Shown here in pieces: positions 1 to 10,257 of a stretch of 64,000 bases of DNA. Both the position numbers and the translations under genes were made by a program. The first letter of the stretch is position 1; every line of letters begins with the position of its first letter. The notes under the pieces were generated by a model. It searched no databases. It was not told where the DNA came from and was given only the letters and a program-made list of their open reading frames with translations. This stretch comes from Bemisia tabaci (taxonomy: Eukaryota; Arthropoda; Insecta; Hemiptera; Aleyrodidae): the NCBI RefSeq assembly GCF_918797505.1, contig NC_092802.1, positions 9,691,480-9,755,479 of the forward strand, read 5' to 3'.

Positions 1-227
1 ATCGTTGTAATGAACACGCTCTGAGGATTAATTATTTTAATGAAATACAAGGACTTCTCTCACAGGAGTGTTTAAGAATTTTGTCTAACTTGTGGACCTA
101 AATAATTAGCCTTACTACACTTTGATGTGTCAAAACATAATGGCTATGATAAAGGAAAACCCCCAAAATTAACTGATAAATGATGGGATCTGTATAAATA
201 GTTCACTTTTTTTTACCCGTAATACCT
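1..227. other. No feature recognised
   Basis: AT-rich sequence left of the first A element. I see no open frame, RNA gene or repeat shared with the rest of the window. Confidence 0.4.
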
Positions 228-458
228 CACTGGAAAAAAAAAAAAAACATTGGATCTAGAGTCCAGACTCTTGAAAACATTGACAAGAAAAAATACTCTT
301 GATTCAATCAGATTTTTGCTTAAATCAAAAGGAGATCCGCTCAAATTAAGAGGCTTGGTTCTTGATGTAAGCAAAAATCCGATTGAATCAAGAGTACTTT
401 TTCTTGTTGATGTTTTTATTAAGCGTCTGGACTCTAGATGTGTTTTTTCTCCCTAGTG
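228..458. mobile_element. MITE family A, copy 1
   Basis: A near-perfect palindrome of about 230 bp that starts CACTGGAAAA and ends in the inverse, here CTAGTG. Each arm holds the blocks GGATCTAGAGTCCAGACTC and a TACTCTTGATTCAATC stretch, with a short centre. Short open frames in this copy are by-products of the palindrome, because the same peptide pattern appears wherever the family occurs. Other copies are flanked by TA, as in Tc1/mariner-type MITEs; that superfamily assignment is inferred. Confidence 0.85.
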
Positions 459-499
459 TGGATCCTTATTTTAGCCCTAAAGTGGTAGATCCACCTTGA

Positions 500-1370
500 A
501 ATTTATCGAGCGCGCGAAATAAACAAAGCTCGGATCCCAACCGAAAAAACGTCAACCAGTGGTTCCGAGGCCCCGCCTGAGCGCCTCCGAAGAGGGCCGG
601 GACGATAGGGGTGAAGTATCAGTGATCCACGCTCAGTCGCCAAGAACGTTAATTTAATTCCGATTGCTCCCTCCCCGCGACCATCGACCTCCAACACTCT
701 ACCTCCTATAACAAAACCGCGTATCTCCAATCCCAACTGAGCCCCGAAGGACATGGGGCTATACGGATAGCAGGGCTCATGTTGTGCTGAGGGTTGCGTG
801 AAGAGGAGCGAGGACATCTCCGCGAAGATGCGGAAAAGATGAGGCGAGGGTGCGGTGCATCCCGGCATCCGTCCTCGCGCATGCAACAAGAGACAAATGA
901 ATAATTGATCGGAATTGTTATTATACAACATAACATCACCCTTCCACCCCCGGCCCGGGCGCCGCGCCGCGGGGCGGGGGGAAGGTGTCCCTGGGGCCTC
1001 GGACGAAATGATTCACTCCCTCGGCCCCGGGCCGGGGTCTATATTTCATCATTAATGTCCCATTGACATCAAGTGGCTACTCTCTCCGTCTGTCGCGGCG
1101 CCCCCCCCCCCCCCCCTCTACCCCGCCTCGCTCATTTGTCTAAGTTAAATCCCTTCGCGCATCTAGTCGCCCTCGTGCTCTCTCTCCCGCCCCCGTACGT
1201 CGGAGGCCCCGATTTCGATTCCGCGGTACATTTGGTCCGATTCGCACGCATTCTTTCATCCCGTGTCGCGAGTCGCAACGCTCGGGCTGTCCTATGGGCT
1301 GATTATTCGAATTGATAGACAAAGCCGGTGCTCCCATTCCGTGTCCGTCAAAAGTCCCGGGATGCCCTTA
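500..1370. other. GC-rich island, no gene supported
   Basis: Much richer in G+C than its surroundings, with a G/C block near 950-1040 and a C tract near 1090-1106. Open frames on both strands are short, overlap each other and resemble no known family. I see no repeat copies here, so this may be single-copy sequence. A promoter-proximal or unannotated exon role cannot be excluded. Confidence 0.4.
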
Positions 1371-1470
1371 AGATTTTTTCAAAAGTTCTGAGAAAGATTC
1401 GGAAAATTGAACGTGTTTGAAGGGTGGGCATTTGGGCAACCCACGAGATACCCTATAGTAAGTCCATCAA

Positions 1471-1795
1471 TGGAGATGTTGCATGTGTGAGGAATTTGCG
1501 ATTTGACTGTTGATTCTTACGTAAAAGTTCGCGAGAAACACGATGGTGCCACTGGTTTTCTCTGAAATCAACTCCCAAGTTCAAAAAAAGCTCTCAAGTT
1601 GAGGCCAAAATGGAGGGGATATCCCACCCTACCCTGAGAGTCCACGTCTACATCAAGACAAACTCTCCATGCAAAGATAGGGAGCAAATACATTAGCAGG
1701 GCTGCCACTTTATTTGGGGAGCCGAAACTGAAAACACGGCATCACTGCTAATGTATTTGCTCCCTATCTTTGCATGGAGAGTTTGTCTTGATGTA
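1471..1795 (+). repeat. Family D element, left part, interrupted by A
   Basis: Begins with the D terminus AATGGAGATGTTGCATGTG and follows the same course as the copy at 13133-13640. The inner half is itself inverted: the sequence around CTCCATGCAAAGATAGGGAG recurs in reverse before 1795. A family A element begins directly afterwards and the right arm of D is missing, so D was broken at or after that insertion. Confidence 0.75.
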
Positions 1796-1996
1796 CACTG
1801 GAGAAAAAATGAGCTTGGATTTAGAGTCCAGACTCTTAAAAACATTGACAAGAAAAAATACTCTTGATTCAATCGGATTTTTGCTTAGATCAAGAACCAA
1901 GCCTCTAAATCTAAGCGGATTTCCTATTGATTCAAACAAAAATCCGATGGAATCAAGAGTATTTTTTCTGGTCATTGTTTTCAAGAGTCTAGACTT
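1796..1996. mobile_element. MITE family A, copy 2, right end truncated
   Basis: Starts CACTGG after a TA in the D element and keeps both arms of the A palindrome, but homology stops near 1996 before the terminal TCCAGTG. Because the truncation coincides with the lost right half of D, one deletion may have removed both. Confidence 0.8.
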
Positions 1997-2314
1997 CAAC
2001 TTCATTCAACTTCATATAAATAATGCCTTTTTACGCATAGCTTACCTGGTGCGGCCTGGTGTTGGGACCTCCTGGATGAGGGTTTCCCATTCCGTGGTGG
2101 TACATGACGTCATGTTTGAGCTGAGGCAATCCAGGCCCCGACCCTGTTTGGTGTTTGCCCATGTCCACCGCGGCCAGTGCCTCCGCTCTGCTGAGCAGGC
2201 CGTCATTGAGCCCTCCAAAAAGGTCACCCTGTGGACAAGCAATGGAAAAGTTTCATGATTTATCGAGACCGAATATCATATTTTCACATAGAAACTCATT
2301 TTATTCCGGATATC

Positions 2315-2565
2315 GACGGTGTAAGGCGGCAATCACATAACTCGGTTTGCGACGTCGCAGACTTCTTGTCATACTTTATTTTTTAAATGGAAAACTACTC
2401 AACGGCAATTCTTTAAAACTGTCATGATTTTTCTTCTCACTCCGAAGAAAATTCTGCAAAAACTTCAAGAAATAATGTCGATTTGTTCTCTTTTAAAAAA
2501 ATGACGTACAGGCGGAGATTTCCAGACACCGCAAACGAGTTATGTGATTGCCGACTTTCACCGTC
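2315..2565. mobile_element. Family P inverted-repeat element, copy 1
   Basis: Ends are inverse copies beginning GACGGTGTAAG, followed by a GCAATCACATAACTCG block in the left arm and its inverse in the right. The full ~250 bp recurs at 46861-47114 at high identity. It has no coding capacity, so it is a MITE of unassigned superfamily. Confidence 0.75.
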
Positions 2566-2623
2566 GATATATTTAGTCAGGTCATGGAAGTTGGAGATGA
2601 GGTCGTATTCGACGTTATGATCA

Positions 2624-2886
2624 AATGGATTGCATGTTGCAATAAGGAGCCAGGAGCATTGCAATGTTGCTAATATTATGCAGCTGTTTTTGTCTTGGAA
2701 GAAAAACCCTGATTATCTATAAACAGTTTCTACTTTACTTGCTAAAAACTGTGAATTTAGGACAAAAATTACCCTCTAAATTTCATATTTTTTCAGGATT
2801 TCAATAGTCATACTGCAATGGATGAAACTGTACAATCTAAGCAACATTGCAATGCTCCTGGTTCCTTTTTGCAAAATGCAATCCAA
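2624..2886. mobile_element. Family G element, copy 1
   Basis: About 260 bp bounded by inverted ends that read GGATTGCAT(G/T)TTGCAA, then an AGGAGCATTGCAATG block, with a shared centre containing CTGATTATCTATAAACAG. The same layout is seen at 14219-14481, 27681-28556 and 28890-29076. Non-coding MITE; superfamily unknown. Confidence 0.75.
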
Positions 2887-2889
2887 ATT

Positions 2890-4130
2890 AGTTAGGTTAG
2901 TCAAGGTGGAAAACGTGTACATTACCACGTAATCGTTGTTTGCCAGACTTAGGAACGTAAGTCAATTTTAATGTTGTCAAATTTCTTTTCGCAATTTGAC
3001 TCGGAAACTATTGGACAATTTTTTTTAGAAATTCCACCGACATTCCTTCTGGACGTTGTCTTAAATCAGCAAAATTTAGAACAAAATTTGTCATTGTCAT
3101 TTTTGTGTATACAAAAAATAATTGTGTAAATAATTTATGCATTTTTGGAATGAAGATACGCTCCTTCGTCTAGGAAACTACGAGTTGTGTATTTGCCTAA
3201 ATGGACTAAACGGTAGATAATTATAACGTGTTTTTCGAAAGACGATATTTCTTTTAATATTGAACGAGACAACTTGGCGTTCGGATATACATTTTTTTTT
3301 TGCTGATCCACAAGCTTAAACCAACAGGAAAAAAATATATTACTAGCGCAACTAAACCACTTCAGGGTCAGAAAAGGCTCTTACGGGTACCTTTTTAAGG
3401 TGAATCTACAGCGGTGCGTACTGCAATTATTGCGCGCAGGGCGCGCCACCGCTGTGTTTTGATTTTTTGGTCCACGCTATTAGAGTCCGTACAGCCCCAC
3501 GTGAGTCCTTGAGCTTTTATGAAAGTTAAAGGAATTTCTGTTAAAATCGAAGAGTCATAAGTTCTAGCTATAACATTTTTCTTCCTATTGACTCTAAAAA
3601 AGACGTGAACAATAATTTCTGAAGCTCTGAAACTTGATCCCAGAAAAAAGTAGGGTAAAGCATGATGAACTTGATGCAACCAAGCGCGATTGATCGCTCT
3701 CCGCAGTTGCAGATATCTCTCTCCCACCGTGAGCTATCACTCTCGCGCTTACAGATATCCTATAAGAGAAACTGGGATCAAGTTATAGCTTTTATTTTTG
3801 AACATTCAAAGCTCTCGTTTGTTTATAAACATTCCAGACACATGCTGCTAGAACTTATGAGTCTTACAATTTAATATATCTTGATACATCTTAAATAATC
3901 ACTGATTTTAGCACTGATTTTAGCAGCTCGACGTGGACGTGACTGGTTTTTCCGGAACGACAGCTGAAGATCCATCTTAACTTCTGCCAAACATTCGCCC
4001 GATATTCAACCAATAACCCCATACACATAGAGGAAACAAACTTAGACATGACTGTTATTGACTCGTGGCAGAGAAAAACCAGAACAGTCTGAGGACGGCA
4101 AGAATAGTGTTGACATGACAAAGGTCGCCT
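2890..4130. other. No gene recognised
   Basis: A 1.2-kb AT-rich stretch with only short, overlapping open frames on both strands. None has a recognisable motif and I found no second copy in the window. Confidence 0.4.
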
Positions 4131-4384
4131 TACCGTACTAATGAAGAGCATCGTATCAGCATTCGATTGTTGCCAAAATTACTCCAAAAAATACATATTC
4201 TAGGAACAAATTAGGAATATCTGTCTTTGAAAACTTCCTGATATTCGGGATCAAATTGAAAATACCATTCCCTGCAGAGTTATGAGGAAATATTTCAACA
4301 TCCTCCGAGATAATTCGTGTTTTATGAGAGGTTATTTGATGACGTTTGAAGGCTCATATGACGTTCTTTCTTAGCGAGGTAGCA
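4131..4384. mobile_element. Family B element, degenerate copy
   Basis: Matches the B plan end to end but weakly. It has a CCGTACTAATGAAGAGC left end, a central AT-rich part, then TTTGAAGGCTCATATGACG and a decayed right end near TTCTTAGCGAGGTAGCA. The divergence suggests one of the oldest B copies here. Confidence 0.6.
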
Positions 4385-4433
4385 TGAGAAGCCAGTGTCG
4401 GACACGGAACGAAGTGCTCGCGTGTGTGGAAAT

Positions 4434-4555
4434 CGTCGCCCCTCTGACGTAAGGGCGTATCTCGATTTCCACGTGGACCCTGTTGTCCATATAACTCCAT
4501 GCTTTCCAGGGCTCAAGTCAAAATCGAGATACGCCCTTACGTCAGTGAAGCGACG
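4434..4555. mobile_element. Short foldback element (~122 bp)
   Basis: The left arm CGTCGCCCCTCTGACGTAAG and what follows are mirrored by the right arm, which carries GATACGCCCTTACGTCAG and ends GAAGCGACG. The centre is about 50 bp. It appears only once in the window and is non-coding. Confidence 0.65.
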
Positions 4556-5454
4556 AAATGGCGGAAGACATCATTGTTGATTGGTGGTCATTATCGTCGT
4601 GGTGAAAAGACAGACACGTTGATTGAGCGTGTTTCTTGAGACGCACGAGGTATTTTCAATAACCCTATTTCTTGTTTTGCAAAAAGCAGCCGTCGCCGTG
4701 GAAATGAACGTGCGTGTCGATCAGAGGTAAAGTATTTCAGAGACCTTGCACCTGAAACTCCTCACAATGCTAAATTTATTTTCGGAGGAACAATTTTTCA
4801 AATTTTTAGGATCTTTTTTTTTCTCTTTTCCTTCCCCCGCTGTTGCCTTTTTAGGCCCGATACACAGTGCGGCATCCGTATGGACGATGCGGACAAAAAT
4901 CGGTAATAGACACTTAACTTTAAATGAAGATAGTAGCACCGCCATAGGAAAACCCTTTGGCACTATCCAAGTAAAACTCACGAGGAATTAGAGAATGTTA
5001 TAACTCAGGATTTTTTTGCGCATTTCTCGAGATAAGTTCATTTGAAGTTGGAAACCTCGAATCAGCCCTGTGTTAACAACGTAAAGGCAATGTGAAACTC
5101 CAATACTTCAACTTCAAATATCTCTGATGGTCGCAAAAAGTCGCGAGATCTTTTTGGCAGAATTGAAGTTGGACATCTGAGGATCAAGAAAATGTAAACC
5201 ACCCAGAGCATCTTGCGTTTCAAGCGAGAAGTCTTCATTTGAAGTTGACGTCTTTTCCCCGTGTATTTCTTATGGACCAGTGATTCGCGAGCCATTTCCC
5301 GCCCACTTTCTACCCAACTTTGAAGTATAGTTTTGAGCGAAAAATTTTGAAAATAATACATCATTGTGAGTAGTAAAATATCTTTAAGATGACAAACTCC
5401 AAAATAAATATTCAGATGTCGAGTTGTGAATTTTTTATTTTTGTCCACAGAGGG
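4556..5454. other. No gene recognised
   Basis: Moderately AT-rich. A 149-codon minus-strand open frame (5062-5511) covers its right part, but it is low-complexity in composition, shows no family motif and overlaps a possible transposon end, so I do not call it a gene. Confidence 0.35.
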
Positions 5455-5512
5455 CTGCACTGTGCACATGGAGGGGCCATGCCACCATCCCCCTACCTTC
5501 GGACCCGCCACT
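5455..5512 (-). repeat. Possible hAT-like terminal fragment
   Basis: On the minus strand this reads GAGTGGCGGGTCCGAAGG and continues GGTGGCATGGCCCC. That style, GTGGCGG then a GGCATGGCCCC block, is common at the ends of some hAT elements. There is no matching second end, so this is a weak call. Confidence 0.25.
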
Positions 5513-5989
5513 CAATTGAAGAATGAGGACAATGAATACCTATTAAAAGAAACAAAAAATCACTTATATATGTATGCTATCTTGAAAAACTAAAAAGTCG
5601 ATGCTTAGAAAACCACTGAAAACGAATAACTGTCAAAACATCACTGATGCATGGTTGCCTCTCAAGATCATACACGCGTTGCATTCCTCATCATACGTAG
5701 ACTCACACACTAGAAGAAACAAAAAAATCGTCTCCCTCGATGAAAGACAATCTTCCTGAAGTCGATGATAACATCAGGGCAAATCTCCATTATAAAAGAA
5801 TATGAGCCCCGTAGCCTTTCGTACACCTCAAAACTAACATAAAAATAAATTTACTCGCCCTCGAAAATTATGCCCCAACCGTTCAAACACGAGATAAGTA
5901 GTCAAAATAATAGACTCACTCTGCTGGGGGTTAACACAACGCGGATATTTACGTCCAAGTTCGCACTTCCACGTGTCATAAATGGCTCA

Positions 5990-6740
5990 TCTTCCAATGA
6001 AAGGCTGACGCGATATGGAGGGGGCCTTCAGCGAGACCCCCCCCCCTTTCCCACGTCTTCCACGCGTTATCGTGAACGAGGAAATTAAGAAAGTCTTACA
6101 CGTTGGGCGTGTGTGTACCGTGCCTTGAAGACTCCCCTTTTCTTTCCGCAAATCAAACTGCCTCGGAAAGAAAGGACGCGAAGTCTCGAAGACAAGTCGC
6201 CTGGACGCCCGACGTGTGAAAAGAAGGAGATGAAGGAGATAGAGCGCGATGCTGGGCAGCGATAAACCGAGCCCGGCGCCTTCCACCGTCGCGACACAAC
6301 CCGCTGCACGGGTTTTTGAAAGGAAATCCATTCAACCTCTTTTTTTTCGCGTGCGGAGGAGCCACTCGACCCAACGATTATTTATTCATTGCTCCCCCCA
6401 ACTCCCTCCTCCCACCCCTTCCCCCCTCCCCTCCCCCTCCCCGCTAGGGCCCGTGTCTTCCGCTTGACGCTGGTTTCATAACGTCGAAAGATTGTTTTGA
6501 TTTCTGTGACCCAAGGAGGGCTTATTTATTCTGCCCCCTCCCTTTTCAGCGAGGAAAAGAAAACAATTTCGCGAACTTTTTGCCCACGTGTTTTGAAGAC
6601 CTCCCCCTCCCCCCTCCCCCCCCCCCTCCCCCTCCCCCCCACCCGGCCCGGTCTCGTCCTCGATGTACAACTTGACCCGCCCTTTTTAATTCGCGGATTG
6701 TCTCTCGCCGTCGGGCCGAGGCATTCACGACGAGGAGAAT
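5990..6740. other. GC-rich island with C-tract blocks
   Basis: Two pyrimidine-rich runs (about 6395-6445 and 6598-6645) consist of C-tracts separated by single T or A bases. They give G-rich runs capable of G-quadruplexes on the minus strand. Overlapping open frames here are proline/glycine-rich artefacts of the C-tracts. No gene is supported. Confidence 0.45.
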
Positions 6741-6741
6741 G

Positions 6742-6994
6742 CTGCCGCGGTAAGGAAAAACGCCATAAGAACATACGAGAGTTGCCGAACTCCCTTCGAT
6801 GAAATTTTAATTTGAGAGAAAGTCGGGCATATATTTCCTTGAAATTTTCGGATATATTAGATTAAACTGCGAACAATATTGTCCGAGAAATTGGGATAAA
6901 AATATTCAACAATTTTTCCGATAAGTTCGTACTTTATCGAAGGAAACTTGGTGATATCTGATGGCTCATACGGCGTTCTTCCTTAGCACGGCAG
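6742..6994. mobile_element. Family B element, full length
   Basis: A 253-bp copy with left end CTGCCGCGGTAAGGAAAAAC and right end TTCTTCCTTAGCACGGCAG. The inner part has the family features: GTTGCC after the left end, a TTGAAATTTTCGGATATATT stretch, and TATCGAAGGAAACTTGG before the right end. Non-coding. Confidence 0.85.
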
Positions 6995-7228
6995 AATGAT
7001 ATGTGCTCCAGGCTAACAGAGTATAAGCATTCTGTGGATGTTAGGTCGAGTATGCTCTTCAAACGCTTCAATTCTATTTCGGGGTTGTTTTCCTCTCCGT
7101 GATCTAAAGGCTCGGGAACTTACCTTTTTGGAGACTTTTTAGCCTTTTTTTTAACCTTAGTTCGACCGGTTCGAGCCTTTTACACTCCAGACTTAATTTG
7201 ACGGGCTCAAGCAATAACGCCGTGCCAG

Positions 7229-7460
7229 CACTAGAGAAAAAAAAAAACACATTGGATCTAAAGTCCAGACTCTTGAAAACATTGACAAGAAAAAGCACTC
7301 TTGATTCAATCAGAATCTAGCTTAAATCAAGAACCAAGCCTCTTAATTTAAGCGGATTTCGTTTTGATTCAAGCAAAAATCCGATTGAATCAAAAGTATT
7401 TTTTCTTGTCGATGTTTTCAAGAGTCTGGACTCTAGATCCAATGTGCTTTTTTTCCAGTG
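7229..7460. mobile_element. MITE family A, copy 3
   Basis: Complete palindrome from CACTAGAGAAAA to TTTTTCCAGTG. It lies 35 bp left of the truncated reverse transcriptase insertion, so the two are adjacent but separate events. Confidence 0.85.
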
Positions 7461-7495
7461 CATGGAGATTATTGAAAAAATATGTAAGGTGGAAC

Positions 7496-8535
7496 TTGGG
7501 GAAACTTTGGGAAGCCTTGGAAAAAAGGGGTTTTAGCAAAGGACTTGTGGGGGCAATTAAATCATTTTATAACGGGACTACAGCAAGAATTAAATGTCGT
7601 GGAGAGTTGTCCGGAGGTTTCTTCGTCACAAAAGGGCTAAAACAAGGCTGTTGTTTGTCACCAACACTATTTAAGGTATACCTAGAGCACGTGTTAGAGG
7701 AATGGAAAAAGAAGGTTGCAGGAATGGGCGTTCCACTCCTTGATGGGCAGACCCTTTATACTCTATGCTTTGCCGATGCATGATCGTTGTAGCTCAAGAT
7801 GAGGAAGATGCAGATTACATGACGCGGAAGTTGGTCGAAGAATATCGGAAATGGGGCATGGACGTTAGTGTGTCCAAGACAGAGAAGCTGGTCGTGGGAG
7901 CAGCGCATCAACGGCAAAGCATAGAGCTTGAGGATGGACGGCGCATCGAAGAGTGTGATGAGTACAAGTATCTCGGTGTCTGGCTTGATCAGGATGGAAG
8001 GATGGATAGAGCAATTAAGGACAGGATCATTCAGGGCAGGAGAGCCATCGCGATGCTGAACGGGGTGCTCTGGGATCAGAGCATCTCCAAGGCAAACAAG
8101 CACCGGATATATGACGCCATCGTTAAAAGTATCGTGCTCTATGGTAGTGAAGTGTGGCCTTTGACGAAAAGAACGCAAGAAATGTTGAGGGCAACTGAAA
8201 TGGATTTTTGGCGGCGATCTGCCGGCATTTCGAGACGGGACCGTGTCCGTAATGAGAGAATTCGCCAGGTGATGAAGGTTGAGAAAGATATCGTGCACGA
8301 CGGCATGTCCAGGCAGTTATGCTGGTATGGACATGTGCAAAGAATGTCGGAGGAGAGGTTGCCCAAACAAGTTTTGGATTGGGTACCACCTGGGAAGAGG
8401 CGACGGGGACGTCCCGTAAAGGGTTGGCGGCAGGGCGTTGACGAAGAGATGTTGCGTTGTCAGTTGCCCGATAACCTCTGGGAAGACAGGCATATGTGGC
8501 GTTTGGGTGTCGTAGAACGCCAGAGTGCGTTGTAA
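7496..8535 (+). pseudogene. Truncated non-LTR retrotransposon reverse transcriptase
   Basis: Remnant of the C-terminal half of a LINE reverse transcriptase, the enzyme that copies element RNA into DNA at the insertion site. From 7496 one frame reads LGKLWEALEKRG, then KGLKQGCCLSPTLF (a conserved RT motif) up to LCFAD near 7777. It then hits a stop, and the next frame continues with MIVVAQDEEDADYM to a stop at 8533-8535. The switch falls in the FADD catalytic box, where one base appears lost. The second part includes LYGSEVW, a GHVQRM motif and a GRPVKGW tail, typical of RTE-like and related insect LINEs. The clade is a tentative call. The endonuclease and the N-terminal RT are absent, so this copy is dead. 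Confidence 0.9.
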
Positions 8536-8538
8536 AGC

Positions 8539-8539
<1 letters not shown>

Positions 8540-8615
<76 letters not shown>
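8540..8615. repeat. (AT)n microsatellite, LINE 3' tail
   Basis: About 37 AT units beginning five bases after the reverse transcriptase stop codon. Its place at the 3' end, immediately before the right-hand target duplication, suggests it is the expanded simple-repeat tail of the LINE insertion rather than an independent microsatellite. Tyr-Ile repeat frames across it are artefacts. Confidence 0.85.
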
Positions 8616-8619
<4 letters not shown>

Positions 8620-8624
8620 GGAAC
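8614..8624 (+). repeat. Target-site duplication of the LINE insertion (right copy)
   Basis: TAAGGTGGAAC here is identical to 7485-7495. The two copies bracket 7496-8613, exactly the LINE fragment and its tail. This fixes the insertion boundaries and shows the element was already 5'-truncated on arrival. Confidence 0.8.
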
Positions 8625-8645
8625 GCATTGAGAATTGAATGACAA

Positions 8646-8815
8646 CACTGGAAAAAAACTCCAGCCGTGGAGGCCATACTTACGGGCTATATACAAATAT
8701 CGTCCGCGTTTCGGGCTCATGAGGCCGAATGTTTCGGGCATAGCACCCGGAGCAATCGAAGCTACGGCTCCAGCACCCGGAACTTTCGGCCTCTGAGCCT
8801 GGAACGGACGGTGTG
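8646..8815. repeat. Family L element, copy 1
   Basis: Starts CACTGGAAAAAAACTCCAGC, then TACGGGCTATATACAAATAT. It holds GCACCCGG blocks and a GGCCTCTGAGCC segment in the right half. It recurs at 25950-26100 and 54785-54945, where the ends show inverted repeats of the form CACTG-A(n)-GT(C/T)ACGGGCT. Non-coding. Confidence 0.65.
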
Positions 8816-8997
8816 TCTAATAATAACTGCTTGGTAATAACTACAGATTAAATAAAAAAAAATATATGAGATTATAATTTTAATAATCTAAAAACTGGTT
8901 TAAGTTATTTTTAATTTTACATGTTAATATTTTTTATAGTTAGATTAAAATAATTATTTAAATAAATAATGATTAAAATAAATAATAATAATTAATT

Positions 8998-9243
8998 GGG
9001 GACTCAACGCTTCCCTATGGACAATTATAAACAATAGTCATCATAGCCACTGGGTGGATGTTGAGCTCCGGTTGGCGTAATGAGCCAAACAAGTTTGCCC
9101 AATTTCGATATGTTTGCGAAACGAAATACCCAACACGTTGTTCAACATCCACCTAGTAGGTGGGTCAACAGTTGAGAGTTGGAGACCCGAAAAGAACAGC
9201 TTCCACCATTGCTAGAATAGCGATGGAGGGTCTCTTGTCTCTG
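8998..9243. mobile_element. Family J (hAT-like) element, left end missing
   Basis: Contains the J core GAGCCAAACAAGTTTG, then CAACACGTTGTTCAACATCC, GTGGGTCAACAG and the right end GGAGGGTCTCTTGTCTCTG. The corresponding left end (CAGAGACAAGAGACC) is absent. Intact J copies at 41702 and 45053 have 8-bp duplications. Confidence 0.75.
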
Positions 9244-9455
9244 GGATGGAGTCTGATTTTTAACGTGGTTGCAAATTTTCAGCATAAAAATAAGGTCATT
9301 GTAACCCGAAGAAAAACTAGCCAAAAAATATCAACCGCGCGTTTAGGTTACTTTATGTTCTAATTCCCATACACCACAAAATGTTGGTTATATTTTCTTA
9401 CTGTGTATATGCTCATACAATTACTCGACATCGACAACGCTGAGTTATTCCGCCA

Positions 9456-9689
9456 CACAGTAGATTGAGTCAATGAGACAGGTCGGACATAATGTGTTTT
9501 ACTAAAACCGCGAAATTTAACGTTTATTTCGTAAAATTTTAAATTCTAAGGTGTGCTTAATGCAGAAAATTTCACGAGGAAAACCAACGAAACCACCTCT
9601 AGGACCTTAAAGGTTTGTGTAAACGGAGTTTTAAGCATTTAAAGTCTCCAAATTTTGTCTGACCTCTCCTACTGACTCAATCCACTGTA
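9456..9689 (-). mobile_element. Family E Transib-like MITE, copy 1
   Basis: A 234-bp element with ends CACAGTAGATTGAGTCAAT and, inverted, TACAGTGGATTGAGTCA. It is flanked by the perfect 5-bp duplication CGCCA (9451-9455 and 9690-9694). The heptamer, 23-bp gap and GACA(A/T)AAT-type block at both ends match the other E copies. Compared with copies at 45922 and 62880 it is inverted. It has no coding capacity; movement would need a transposase from elsewhere. Confidence 0.9.
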
Positions 9690-9694
9690 CGCCA

Positions 9695-10253
9695 TCATGT
9701 TGATCGCTCAGCCATCAGAACGAAGAGAACTGAAACAAAAATCGAAAAGGGAAAGCCCCGGCGCCGTAATTATAGCTGCCAGCAACCACCGCTACAAGGA
9801 AACCCCGCTGGAAACGGAACAAAAATTATACGTCGAGCGGGTTATAGATTCACCGTTAATTAAAAGAATGTTCGGACGCAGGAACCGTCCAACAATCAAA
9901 AGCTAATTAAATAGAAAGAAAAAAGAGTCGGCGGCCACCCGCAAAAGCAGCGCCGATGCAATTGAGCTTTACAAACCGGCAAGCAAGACCCGTATAAAAT
10001 ATTAACGCTTAAGTACGGCCGCCGGAGTTTCATAGTACTTAACAATGTAAATTATGGTATACGTTGATATAATGGGAGCCACAAGTGGCTTGGCAAGGTA
10101 GGGGGGTGGAGGGGAGGGGGAGGGGGGCTGGAGCTATGTCACGGTAGCGCTGGCCGCGAATGTGTATATTTTGTGTTTGTATGGACGGAGGGCACTTTGT
10201 CCCGACGTCGCCGTTTTTCCTGCAAAAATATGTATTTTTTACACGAGTTTCGT
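9695..10253. other. No gene supported; G-rich run
   Basis: Contains a 69-codon open frame (9697-9906) with no recognised motif, and a plus-strand G-rich block at about 10101-10127 that could form a G-quadruplex. I see nothing else. Confidence 0.35.
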
Positions 10254-10257
10254 TTAA

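Noticed and set aside
250..456. Recurring short proteins of the type DLESRLLKTxTRKNTLDSI in many places
   Set aside because: They are frames through the A palindromes. The same pattern appears on both strands of each copy, and the sequence is conserved as DNA, not as protein.
5062..5511. 149-residue minus-strand frame
   Set aside because: No recognised motif or convincing start context, and its beginning overlaps a possible hAT-like end. Likely chance.
7461..7495. Extension of the reverse transcriptase to the left (KKYVRWN, resembling KAYD)
   Set aside because: The similarity is weak, and the 11-bp duplication shows that the insertion starts at 7496; this part is flanking DNA that happens to stay open.
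8123..8741. Minus-strand frames with long Tyr-Ile repeats
   Set aside because: They are translations of the (AT)n microsatellite and the antisense of the reverse transcriptase fragment.
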